This document shows, in pieces, positions 27,600 to 34,737 of a DNA stretch of 64,000 nucleotides; positions within the stretch are counted from its first letter, which is position 1; each line of letters begins with the position of its first letter. The DNA comes from Pseudoalteromonas aliena SW19 (GTDB lineage Bacteria; Pseudomonadota; Gammaproteobacteria; Enterobacterales; Alteromonadaceae), in the NCBI RefSeq assembly GCF_014905615.1, contig NZ_AQGU01000029.1, positions 434,001-498,000 of the forward strand, given 5' to 3'. The notes under the pieces are model-generated. The model saw only the letters and a program-made list of their open reading frames with translations. It was not told the DNA's origin and made no database searches. The translations under genes were made by a program, and so were the position numbers.

Positions 27600-29066
27600 A
27601 TGTCCAATGTTAGTCGATTATTTACAATTATTTTTAGTTTGCTATTCATCGAATCCATAGGGATAGGTTTGTATTTTGGGACATTATTACAAGCATTTAT
27701 TATTGGTTTGCCACTATGTTTGCTGCCTATTTGGCTTTTAAATACTCAAGCTGATAGCAAAGTAACACCGCACATAGTGGCCGCAGCGATTATGATGTTT
27801 TCCTTTTTGCACATACAACAAGCGTACGGTTTAATCGAAATACATTTTGAGATATTTATTTTAATGCCAATGTTAATTGTTTTTGTACAATGGCGGGTAT
27901 TTATCACTGCTATCGTATTTGTGGCGGTTCATCATTTATCTTTTTATTATTTACAGACTCAAAACACAGGTGTTTATGTATTTGATCCTGATAGGCTTGC
28001 TTTTTCTACCGTGCTTATACACGCTTGTTATGCAATAGTCGAAGTGCTTGTTGTCGGCTATATTGCTAAAATTTTGCAGCAAGAACGTCGTGCTGGTGCA
28101 TCACTGAGTTTTGCAACTGAGCAAATTATGTTAGACCCTGAACATATAAAATTATCACTAAGAGCTGATGATGTAAAAAGTGAAGCTGTTAATGGCTTTA
28201 ATACATTATTAAATTATTTATCTGATGTAATTAAGCAAGTACAAACCCAGTCAGGATCTTTACAAACTAATTCACAAGAACTTATTCAAGTTCATGATCA
28301 ATTGGCTGATGCTGCTCAGCAGCGTACACAGCAAACAGATGATATTGCAAATTCCGGTGCTCAAGTTGCTGAGGGCTTCAAGTTAGTTGAACAAGAAAGT
28401 GAAGTATTAAAGCTTCAGGTTGATAACATTACACAAGCAGCAAGTGGTGCTTTAGACGATGTTTTACAAACGGACAGTAAAAGCAGAGAATTGTTAAAAC
28501 TTCTTAATCATACCGAAGAGCAGATCAACCATTTAGTTAGTGCGGGGGATGTTATTTCAGGTTTACTTAATGAAATATCGGGTATTGCAGAGCAAACTAA
28601 CTTATTAGCTTTAAACGCAGCAATAGAAGCGGCCAGAGCGGGCGAGCACGGTAGGGGCTTTGCGGTCGTTGCTGATGAGGTACGTTCTCTTGCTAATAAT
28701 AGTAAGGCAACGACAGATAAAATTAGTCTTACACTTAAAAATTTAGTGAGTAATAGTAAAACATCAACGCAGTCTATGGGCCAATGCGTAGATTTCGTTG
28801 TTGATCTTACTCAAATAAGCACTGGGATGAAAGAAAACATATCAGCGATGAGCGAGCAGATCAAAGCTGTATCTAGTAGTGCAAATTCAGTCGCGCAAGT
28901 GGTCGCAGAGCAGGCGGGTAATACTGAGCAAATAGCTCAAAATACCAATAAGATGCTTGAAAACCAATATGTAGACTCAAGTATAGTGAAACAGTTGACG
29001 GCTAAAGTTCAACTTATTGATGTCAGTATTGAAGTTTTAGAGCAAAGTATTGCAAAGTTCAAATAG
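27600..29066 (+). CDS. Methyl-accepting chemotaxis protein with multi-TM N-terminal sensor
   Basis: A 488-residue chemoreceptor. About six or seven hydrophobic segments occupy residues 5-160 in place of a periplasmic ligand domain, there is no clear HAMP domain, and the C-terminal half is a coiled-coil signalling domain with the hairpin tip EQTNLLALNAAIEAARAGEHGRGFAVVADEVR. The membrane-embedded sensor resembles those fused to some diguanylate cyclases, suggesting sensing within or near the membrane. The next gene starts inside its last codons (17-bp overlap). Confidence 0.92.
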   Translation: MSNVSRLFTIIFSLLFIESIGIGLYFGTLLQAFIIGLPLCLLPIWLLNTQADSKVTPHIVAAAIMMFSFLHIQQAYGLIEIHFEIFILMPMLIVFVQWRVFITAIVFVAVHHLSFYYLQTQNTGVYVFDPDRLAFSTVLIHACYAIVEVLVVGYIAKILQQERRAGASLSFATEQIMLDPEHIKLSLRADDVKSEAVNGFNTLLNYLSDVIKQVQTQSGSLQTNSQELIQVHDQLADAAQQRTQQTDDIANSGAQVAEGFKLVEQESEVLKLQVDNITQAASGALDDVLQTDSKSRELLKLLNHTEEQINHLVSAGDVISGLLNEISGIAEQTNLLALNAAIEAARAGEHGRGFAVVADEVRSLANNSKATTDKISLTLKNLVSNSKTSTQSMGQCVDFVVDLTQISTGMKENISAMSEQIKAVSSSANSVAQVVAEQAGNTEQIAQNTNKMLENQYVDSSIVKQLTAKVQLIDVSIEVLEQSIAKFK

Positions 29067-29574
29067 AACTAACTATTTAATTATTACAGTGATTGTAACC
29101 TGGTTATTTTTTGTTATAGCAGGGTTCATTTACTTTCAGGTAGGGCAACTGAAAGCATTTGATAGCACGAAAATGCTGATAAAAAATAGCTGGTTTCATA
29201 ATTTTAAACAGCAGTTAATATGGAAAAATAAAGAAGTTGCATCCTTAATATTGGTTACAGAGCAAAGTTGTGGATGTTTTAAGCAAGCTAAGTCGCACAT
29301 TTCGTCGCTAACGACTTTAGCCAAAACTAAAGGGCTGGATGTAGTTCAACTGCAACTTACACAAGAGCTTAAGGCTGTTGTACCAGCAACTCCCGCTGCG
29401 ATTATTATCGACAAAAACGGTGACTTTGTTTATGTTGGACCGCTTTCTGAAGGATTAGCATGCGCGCAAGGTAGTGGGTTTGTTGAAGCTGTGATAAACA
29501 ACTTAGTTGCAGGATATAACTCAAAACTTTTAATTACCGATACAAAGGGCTGTTACTGCGTTAATAAAGTATAG
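29050..29574 (+). CDS. DUF6436 membrane-anchored thioredoxin-like protein
   Basis: A 174-residue protein: N-terminal TM anchor at about 9-30 (LIITVIVTWLFFVIAGFIYF), then a periplasmic domain with a C-G-C pair in TEQSCGCFKQAKSH and a TPAAIIIDKNGDFVYVGP segment like the cis-Pro strand of thioredoxin folds. It ends GCYCVNKV with another CxC. The start is TTG at 29050, inside the chemoreceptor gene; no ATG occurs before the anchor ends. The redox role is inferred. Translational coupling with the chemoreceptor hints at a functional link. Confidence 0.8.
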   Translation: MQSSNRTNYLIITVIVTWLFFVIAGFIYFQVGQLKAFDSTKMLIKNSWFHNFKQQLIWKNKEVASLILVTEQSCGCFKQAKSHISSLTTLAKTKGLDVVQLQLTQELKAVVPATPAAIIIDKNGDFVYVGPLSEGLACAQGSGFVEAVINNLVAGYNSKLLITDTKGCYCVNKV

Positions 29575-29590
29575 AGTGATTATGCATATT

Positions 29591-29623
29591 TATATGATCT
29601 AATAAACTTTATTAGATCATATA
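29591..29623. terminator. Long perfect hairpin between convergent DUF6436 and GDT1 genes
   Basis: Two perfectly complementary 16-base arms (29591-29606 and 29608-29623, core GATCTAATAAA/TTTATTAGATC) with a one-base centre. Position between convergent genes suggests a bidirectional terminator, though there is no strong T-run on either side. Confidence 0.65.
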
Positions 29624-29662
29624 AGACAAAATCCCACGCATTAAAATAAACCCTTTTACAGT

Positions 29663-30220
29663 TTAAAGTGCTATCAAACCATATATACCCAACAGTACAA
29701 ACACACTTGCTGCAATAACACGTACTTTGCTTAGTGGGATTTTTTTAAGCAAGGTGTTGCCAGCATAAATTACAGGGACATTCGCTATTAACATACCAGC
29801 CGTCGTCCCCAGTGTTACCCAAAAAACAGATTGATATTGAGCACCTAACAAAATTGTTGCTATTTGTGTTTTGTCACCAATTTCAGCAATAAAAAATAAG
29901 ACGAAAGTGACTAAAAACGCACCAAAATGATCGTATTTTTGAGTTACCTCTTCATCTTTATCTGGAATAAGCAGCCAAAAGCCTACAACAATAAAGCTGA
30001 TATTGACAATCAATGGCATGTAGTGAGTTGTAAAGTTACCGCTGAGCCAATCGCCTAACCACGCAGACAAAGCATGGTTAATAATTGTTGCAGCTAAAAT
30101 GCCTATAATAAGTGCAATTTTATTATGAAAACGAGCGGCGAGAAGTAATGATAAAAACTGTGTTTTATCGCCTATTTCAGCAAGGGTAACAGTGACGGTT
30201 GAGGTAAGAAAAACTTCCAT
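29663..30220 (-). CDS. TMEM165/GDT1 (UPF0016) manganese exporter
   Basis: A 185-residue inner-membrane protein with six TM helices in two inverted repeats, each carrying the family signature: AEIGDKTQFLSLLLAARF at 14-31 and AEIGDKTQIATILLGAQY near 112-129. Relatives (MneA of Vibrio, Mnx of cyanobacteria, human TMEM165) move Mn2+ or Ca2+. The 5' leader folds like a yybP-ykoY Mn2+ riboswitch, which independently supports Mn export. The Shine-Dalgarno is weak (GAAAG) and lies directly after a hairpin, consistent with leader control. Confidence 0.95.
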   Translation of the reverse strand: MEVFLTSTVTVTLAEIGDKTQFLSLLLAARFHNKIALIIGILAATIINHALSAWLGDWLSGNFTTHYMPLIVNISFIVVGFWLLIPDKDEEVTQKYDHFGAFLVTFVLFFIAEIGDKTQIATILLGAQYQSVFWVTLGTTAGMLIANVPVIYAGNTLLKKIPLSKVRVIAASVFVLLGIYGLIAL

Positions 30221-30234
30221 TAAAACTACTTTCA

Positions 30235-30274
30235 GGCGGGATTGTTAAACAAAGGCAAACAACCATCTCCCGCC
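30235..30274 (-). promoter_or_regulatory. Expression-platform hairpin of the Mn riboswitch
   Basis: On the minus strand GGCGGGA (30274 to 30268) pairs with TCCCGCC (30241 to 30235), a GC-rich 7-bp stem with a 26-base loop. It lies between the riboswitch core and the GDT1 ATG at 30220. There is no uridine run directly after it, so it may act on ribosome access rather than termination. Confidence 0.6.
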
Positions 30275-30290
30275 TCGAGGATAGTGTTCA

Positions 30291-30457
30291 CCTAAGTCTC
30301 GCCGATAATGATTGCTACAACATTACAAACTTACCATGCACGTGAGGTGCAATTATGTTGATAAGTTTACTCGTTTATCAATTTATTAAAACACTAGTGC
30401 ATTAACCAGTTATTTGTTTAGTGAAATTGACATTTTTGAGCGGGCTACTCCCTTAAG
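30291..30457 (-). ncRNA. yybP-ykoY-type manganese riboswitch
   Basis: Read on the minus strand, the leader has the conserved blocks of this class in order: a closing P1 strand CTTAAG, then GGGAGTAGCC, then TCAACATAATTGC, a hairpin GCACCTCACGTGC, and finally CGGCGAGACTTAGG, whose CTTAGG re-pairs with CTTAAG (one G-U). GGGGAGUAG, CAACAUA and G(G/C)(C/A)GAGAC are the hallmarks of yybP-ykoY RNAs (alx, mntP). It precedes a GDT1 Mn exporter, so Mn2+ binding should raise expression. The match is from memory of the consensus, not from a covariance search. Confidence 0.85.
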
Positions 30458-30682
30458 AGGCGTGCATTATTCCATAAATGTTTTATTCGGTAAATACTAG
30501 AATATGCAGTTTGTCTTTTGCAATTTTATGATTTTAAAATTACGAATAAACGCGGTGACACTATTTATGGTTATGTGTTTATGTCATTAAAGATTAATTT
30601 TTTTGTCATTAATTTCAAAAAGATTAATAGATATGATGGTTTTTCTAACAATTAGGTTAGTCAATAATATAGGATCACAGAG
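30458..30682. other. Intergenic, promoter side of riboswitch and of small secreted protein gene
   Basis: AT-rich DNA between the divergent GDT1 leader and the 112-residue secreted protein gene. It must hold both promoters. I see no coding frame or repeat copy. Confidence 0.5.
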
Positions 30683-31021
30683 ATGAAAAATTTATTACTA
30701 AACGTAGTATTAAGTCTTGTTTTAACAATATCATTTTCAAGCCAAGCTAAAGTATTTACTTGTAGTGGCATTATTACAGACGTATTTTCAACGTTTAATA
30801 CTTTTGAAGTTCGCTATGAACGAGCTTCTGGATTTGAGCTCGAGCCTGTAATTGTATACCCAGAGCAGACTTATCTATTAGCACCGATATTAATGGCAAT
30901 AGCTGAAGGAAAGAATGGCAGTGAATACACCTTAATAATAGAGAACAGAGACGGCAATGATAGCCGTTGTCATGATGGTGAAAGTGAGAATGCATTAATT
31001 GGTTTATCAAAAATAAACTAA
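30683..31021 (+). CDS. Small secreted protein, unknown function
   Basis: A 112-residue protein with a signal peptide of 22 residues (LLLNVVLSLVLTISFSSQA, cleavage before KVF). The mature part is about 90 residues with two cysteines (FTCSGI and DSRCHDGES) that could form one disulfide. I do not recognise a family. ATG is preceded by AGGATCACAGAG. No gene follows on the same strand for 600 bp, so it is probably monocistronic. Confidence 0.7.
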   Translation: MKNLLLNVVLSLVLTISFSSQAKVFTCSGIITDVFSTFNTFEVRYERASGFELEPVIVYPEQTYLLAPILMAIAEGKNGSEYTLIIENRDGNDSRCHDGESENALIGLSKIN

Positions 31022-31637
31022 TAATGAGACGTGGTAGCCTTTTAGTCATTAGTAGTATTGTTGCGATTGAGTGACTTAATAGACTATATCCTGCCCCGCT
31101 GAAAATTCAATTTCAGAGTCAAGCTAGAAAATTATTATGTTGAATATAATTTATCCTCAGCTTAATGAAGTGTATATTTTAGAGGGGTGGGTGTACGGCA
31201 TGGGAGTTAGGATGATACCTATCCTAATTTCTAATAAATTATCAATTAAAACAATATTATAAGTACAAATCATAAATCACGTAACAAACCCAGTTACATC
31301 GACCTTACGCCGACAAACGAAAATGAATGCCTTTACTTCACATTGCGACAATCGTATTGCCTAATTCATATAACATAGAAAAGCTCCAAAATACGATTCA
31401 TTAAGAATGGGTAAGCCCTTTTAACCTAAATAAAAGCCACTTAAACACCTGTAATACCTTCCAAAAAGCCAATTAAAACAACATTAAACTCCCACTTTAT
31501 ATTCTGCATAAAATACAGTAATCGATTGAATCAAAATAGGAACTCAGCTATGGTTAAACCATCAATAAAAATAAATTAAAAACGAGTTATTCTACAGGCT
31601 CGTAATACAATAATGTCACTACCGGTAGGTCCTGAGT
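31022..31637. other. 616-bp intergenic region without recognisable genes
   Basis: A small hairpin (TTAGGAT 31207-31213 pairing with ATCCTAA 31221-31227, followed by TTTCT) may end transcription of the preceding gene. A 42-codon frame starting near 31137 has no ribosome site and looks like chance. I see no tRNA, repeat or attC-like site. The region may be degenerate. Confidence 0.5.
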
Positions 31638-32096
31638 ATGCTTAACCCTTTTATTTCTGAAACTTACGAACCGCCTAAGAGTTTTGACAGTGAATCTTTT
31701 CATTTCAGAGTTCTTGATGACGAAGTTGCAAAATTAGATTTTGAAGCCGTAATGTCTAGCCAAAAGAGACTACAAGGAATTTTTGGCTTAAGTTCTGAAT
31801 GGCCTAAAAGTGATATGACACTTGAAGAAAATATCGCTAGCCTAAAAGCTCATAAACAAGAATTTGAATCACGGCAGGCATTTGCTTATTCAGTATTTAA
31901 TAAGTCAAAAAACAAGTGCCTTGGCTCTGTTTACATCGACCCGAGCGATTCTCCGAATTATCAATGTGTAGTCTATTTATGGGTTCGAGATGATAGTATC
32001 GACCTAGATAATGAGCTTTATAAAACAGTTCATAAATGGCTTTCTAAAGAATGGGGCTTTTTTAAAGTAGCATTTCCTGGGCGGTGTATTTTATGA
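31638..32096 (+). CDS. GNAT-family N-acetyltransferase-like protein
   Basis: A 152-residue protein with the GNAT fold's central strands: FHFRVLDDEVAKLDFEAVMSS at the N-terminus, then FAYSVFNKSKNKCLGSVYIDP and CVVYLWVRDD. The classical acetyl-CoA loop (Q/RxxGxG/A) is not clear, and the protein ends soon after, at WGFFKVAFPGRCIL, so it may bind acyl-CoA weakly or belong to a divergent branch. It sits between a gene-poor stretch and repeat copies, which suggests a variable region. Substrate unknown. Confidence 0.7.
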   Translation: MLNPFISETYEPPKSFDSESFHFRVLDDEVAKLDFEAVMSSQKRLQGIFGLSSEWPKSDMTLEENIASLKAHKQEFESRQAFAYSVFNKSKNKCLGSVYIDPSDSPNYQCVVYLWVRDDSIDLDNELYKTVHKWLSKEWGFFKVAFPGRCIL

Positions 32097-32186
32097 AAAA
32101 GATTGGGACTAAGAATTAAGCGTTTTATAACAAGAGAATAAGATTTTTAAAGCCTTAATTAGTTTTTAACCATTCAAATATTGACC
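32097..32186. other. Intergenic start of a 700-bp gene-free region
   Basis: The gap 32097-32800 contains truncated MITE family 2 copy (32187-32376), unremarkable AT-rich DNA (32377-32504), MITE family 1 copy C (32509-32697) and the bfd promoter. In this first part I see nothing specific. Confidence 0.5.
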
Positions 32187-32376
32187 TGGGCTAAGTAAAA
32201 ACCGAGCAACAAAGAGTTAATCGTCCCTAGAAAGAACCCAAAGGGCAGCGCATGTTTGGCATTTATGCTGCGTTATCGCCTATTTATGGGGAATAACCAC
32301 ACTACATAGGCTCTGCCTTGTCCAAATACCAAACAGTCTGCTGCAAAATTAATCACGAAAGGTCAACACGCCCTAG
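32187..32376. repeat. MITE family 2, truncated copy
   Basis: About 190 bp matching the element at 34188-34457 in reverse orientation, from GGGCTAAGTAAAAACCGAGC to the outer end GGTCAACACGCCCTAG. The left about 85 bp, including one terminal repeat, are missing, so this copy is probably immobile. Internal marker: CTGCGTTATCGCCTATTTAT. Confidence 0.85.
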
Positions 32377-32508
32377 TCTCACCTATATTTAAGGTTTCGC
32401 TCCAATCAATAAATCTCAATCTTTGTACCACCAATAGCCACACATTGCTTGAAATTTATCTACTGTTAAGTTGCCACTAAATTTCAGCTTAATTAGTATT
32501 ATCTAATA

Positions 32509-32697
32509 AACCTGAACTCTGAATAATAAATCTATCTCGAGCAGCTATTTTCAGCGCTAACTGCATTGAACTTACTTGCAATAGGCCCGCTATTGACGCG
32601 TAAATTCGCCTTGTTTTCACTGAAAATCTCTGGCTAGATAAAATAAATATCATTATTATTCAATGTGTTAGCGAATCTCTTAACCAGAGTTCAGGTT
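32509..32697. repeat. MITE family 1, copy C (189 bp)
   Basis: Ends AACCTGAACTCTG and CAGAGTTCAGGTT, flanked by perfect AATA direct repeats (32505-32508 and 32698-32701). Six bases shorter than the other copies. Orientation as copies B and D. Lies about 100 bp upstream of bfd. Confidence 0.92.
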
Positions 32698-32730
32698 AAT
32701 AAGTTAAAAAAGAGACTTATTAGCCAATAA

Positions 32731-32755
32731 AATAATTGATAACTATTTTCGTTTA
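32731..32755. promoter_or_regulatory. Candidate Fur box upstream of bfd
   Basis: The sequence around 32737-32750 (TGATAACTATTTTC) resembles half of the Fur consensus with weak symmetry, 50 bp before bfd, a gene known to be Fur-repressed in several gammaproteobacteria. Confidence 0.4.
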
Positions 32756-32800
32756 GATTAGTATGTACGTACTAAATGTAATTGAGAGTGGTTTGTATTC

Positions 32801-32995
32801 ATGTATATTTGTCTATGTCACGGTGTGACTGATAAAAAAATTGAGCAAACAATTGACGATGGTGCAACAACCATGCGTGAATTAACTAAAGAGCTTAAAG
32901 TGGGCAGCCAATGCGGTAAGTGTTGTGGCTGTACTAAAAAGATCCTTAATCGCAGGCTGATTCAGATTGCTGATGTAACGGATCAAGTTGCTTAA
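32801..32995 (+). CDS. bfd: Bacterioferritin-associated ferredoxin
   Basis: A 64-residue [2Fe-2S] protein that binds bacterioferritin and delivers electrons to release stored iron. The four cluster cysteines have the Bfd spacing: C4-x-C6 (YICLCHGVTD) and C38-x2-C41 (GSQCGKCCGC). Length equals E. coli Bfd (64). It converges on two bacterioferritin genes across a shared terminator, so partner genes are adjacent but separately transcribed, fitting opposite iron regulation. Confidence 0.95.
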   Translation: MYICLCHGVTDKKIEQTIDDGATTMRELTKELKVGSQCGKCCGCTKKILNRRLIQIADVTDQVA

Positions 32996-33016
32996 TTGCA
33001 TATAAAATTTAGATAT

Positions 33017-33045
33017 AAAAAAAGCAGCTTATAGCTGCTTTTTTT
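33017..33045. terminator. Bidirectional terminator between bfd and bacterioferritin genes
   Basis: A 13-bp stem (AAAAAAAGCAGCT pairing with AGCTGCTTTTTTT) with loop TAT; A-run and T-run flank it on the two strands. Confidence 0.93.
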
Positions 33046-33059
33046 ATGCTTGTTACTAT

Positions 33060-33524
33060 TTACAGTTGAGACTGTAAGTAGTTTTTAATACCCGTATTTT
33101 TAATAAGTAATTGTTGGGTTTCTAACCAATCAATTTGCTCTTCTTGCTCATTTAAAATGTGATCAAGGGCTTCACGAGTAATATAATCTTTTTTGCTTTC
33201 AGCTAGTTTCACTGCACTTTGTAACTCGCCGATTGTATCGAGTTCAAAACTCATATTAGCTGCAATCATTTCTTCGCTGTTTTCACCAATACGTAATCGG
33301 CCTAAATCTTGAAGATTTGGTAAACCTTCTAAAAATAAAATACGCTCGATTAAACGATCGGCGTTTTTCATTTTTTGAATAGATACTTTGTAATCTGCTT
33401 TATCTAGTTGTGTAAAGCCAAAATCTTTAAACATGCGTGCATGTAAAAAGTATTGGTTAATACCAACAAGCTCATTAGCGAGTACTTTGTTAAGCGCCGC
33501 AATAACGTCTTTATCGCCTTTCAT
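33060..33524 (-). CDS. bfr: Bacterioferritin, heme-binding subunit with degenerate ferroxidase site
   Basis: A 154-residue four-helix ferritin subunit. The heme axial ligand Met52 is present (SIQKMKNADR), but the diiron ligands are largely lost: position 51 is Lys instead of Glu, 54 is Asn instead of His, and the ILNEQEEQIDWL segment has Gln at 127 and 130 where Glu and His are expected. Glu18 and Glu94 remain. It is therefore a heme-type subunit needing the ferroxidase-competent partner encoded 12 bp upstream, as in Neisseria and Magnetospirillum two-subunit bacterioferritins. Confidence 0.93.
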   Translation of the reverse strand: MKGDKDVIAALNKVLANELVGINQYFLHARMFKDFGFTQLDKADYKVSIQKMKNADRLIERILFLEGLPNLQDLGRLRIGENSEEMIAANMSFELDTIGELQSAVKLAESKKDYITREALDHILNEQEEQIDWLETQQLLIKNTGIKNYLQSQL

Positions 33525-33536
33525 AATATGCTCCTA

Positions 33537-34007
33537 CTAAGCCATTTGTGCTTGATGATAATTTTCAGAGCCAATCTTATCAATTAAGCCAAGTTGTTGT
33601 TCTAACCAGTAAACATGATCTTCTTCTGTATCAAATAACAGTTTTTCTAAAATGCTACGAGATTGGTAATCTTGTTGTTCTTCACATATTGCGATTACAT
33701 CTTTAACACACGCGACTACTTCAAGCTCAAGTGTTAAATCGTTTTGCATCATGCTTTTTACATCGCTACCGATAAGTAAATCACGGCGCTTAGTCATATT
33801 TGGTACACCTTCTAGAAACAAGATACGCTTAATAAGCCAATCTGCGTGATCTTTTTCTTCTTCCATTTCGTGGTTAAGGCGCTCGTATAGCTTGTTTAAA
33901 CCCCAGTCGTCATACATGCGCGAGTGTATAAAATACTGATCGATTGCCGCTAACTCGTTAGCTAACAATGTATTAAACGCATCGATTACTTTTTGATTAC
34001 CTTTCAT
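33537..34007 (-). CDS. bfr: Bacterioferritin, ferroxidase subunit lacking the heme Met
   Basis: A 156-residue ferritin subunit. The diiron site is complete: Glu18 (ANELAAIDQYF), Glu51 and His54 (EEEKDHADW), Glu94 (LTLELEV), and Glu128/His131 (DTEEDHVYW, shifted by one residue). Position 52 is Lys, so it cannot bind the inter-subunit heme by Met. It oxidises Fe2+ for storage in a mixed 24-mer with the downstream heme-type subunit. It is first of the two-gene unit; ATG has GGCGATTT-type upstream sequence without a strong ribosome site. Confidence 0.93.
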   Translation of the reverse strand: MKGNQKVIDAFNTLLANELAAIDQYFIHSRMYDDWGLNKLYERLNHEMEEEKDHADWLIKRILFLEGVPNMTKRRDLLIGSDVKSMMQNDLTLELEVVACVKDVIAICEEQQDYQSRSILEKLLFDTEEDHVYWLEQQLGLIDKIGSENYHQAQMA

Positions 34008-34187
34008 GATAAATCGCCTTAACTATTTCAATTGTAGGCAGTGTAGTATAAATCGAATGAATTGCAAGTTTTCTCTATAAAAATCATTGCTTTACTATTG
34101 GTTTTGATTCTTATTTAAGTTTGCGTTACTGCTTGGTTTATGGACAGTTTTTTATTTGTATTAGCATCTAATGCAAGATTATGATTG

Positions 34188-34457
34188 CTAGGGCGTATTG
34201 AACTTTGGTGGTTGAATTTGCAGCAGTGTGTTTGGTTTTTAGGCAAGGCAGTGCCTATGTAGTGTGGTTTTTCCCCATAAATAGGCGATAACGCAGCATA
34301 AAGACCAAACATGCGCTGCCCAAAAGGTTCTTTCTAGGGACGATTAACTTTTTGTTGCTCGGTTTTTACTTAGCCCACTAGGTTACAAACCTCGCGCCGC
34401 AATTTAATCGCCCCTAGATTGAACAAATCTCAATCCACAAAGATCAACACGCCCTAG
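34188..34457. repeat. MITE family 2, full copy (270 bp)
   Basis: Terminal inverted repeats CTAGGGCGTATTGAACTTTG (left) and CAAAGATCAACACGCCCTAG (right) enclose two parts: one with CCATAAATAGGCGATAACGC, and one with a dyad CTAGGGACGATTAA / TTAATCGCCCCTAG. No transposase. An open frame running out of its left part (34115-34312) is not a gene. The rest of the 34008-34737 gap is AT-rich DNA and MITE copy D. Confidence 0.85.
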
Positions 34458-34497
34458 GTAAAAAGTGAGACGTTTATCTATGTGGGATTTGTTAAGC

Positions 34498-34692
34498 AAC
34501 CTGAACTCTGGATAATAAATCTATCTCGAACAGCTATTTTCAGCGTTAACTGGGTTGAATTTATTTGCAACAGGCTCGCTATTGACGCGTAAAGTCGCCT
34601 TGTTTTCACTGAAAATCTCTGCCTAGAGAAAATCAATTTAAATATCTCCATGATTCAATACGTCAGTAAATCTCTTAACCAGAGCTCAGGTT
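34498..34692. repeat. MITE family 1, copy D (195 bp)
   Basis: Ends AACCTGAACTCTGG and CCAGAGCTCAGGTT, flanked by AAGC and AAGT (3 of 4 matching). Orientation as B and C. Lies 45 bp downstream of the siderophore receptor stop. Confidence 0.92.
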
Positions 34693-34737
34693 AAGTATAT
34701 AGGCATGCAGGGCATGCCTATAATGTGTGTTTATTCA

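Noticed and set aside
31137..31265. 42-codon frame in the 31.0-31.6 kb gap
   Set aside because: No ribosome site, no recognisable sequence, and codon use like random AT-rich DNA.
31545..31640. Possible integron cassette context for the GNAT gene
   Set aside because: No attC-type inverted core sites or integrase are visible on either side.
34115..34312. 65-codon frame starting MFGLYAALSPIYGEK
   Set aside because: It is encoded by the family 2 repeat and flanking DNA, and has no domain or ribosome site.
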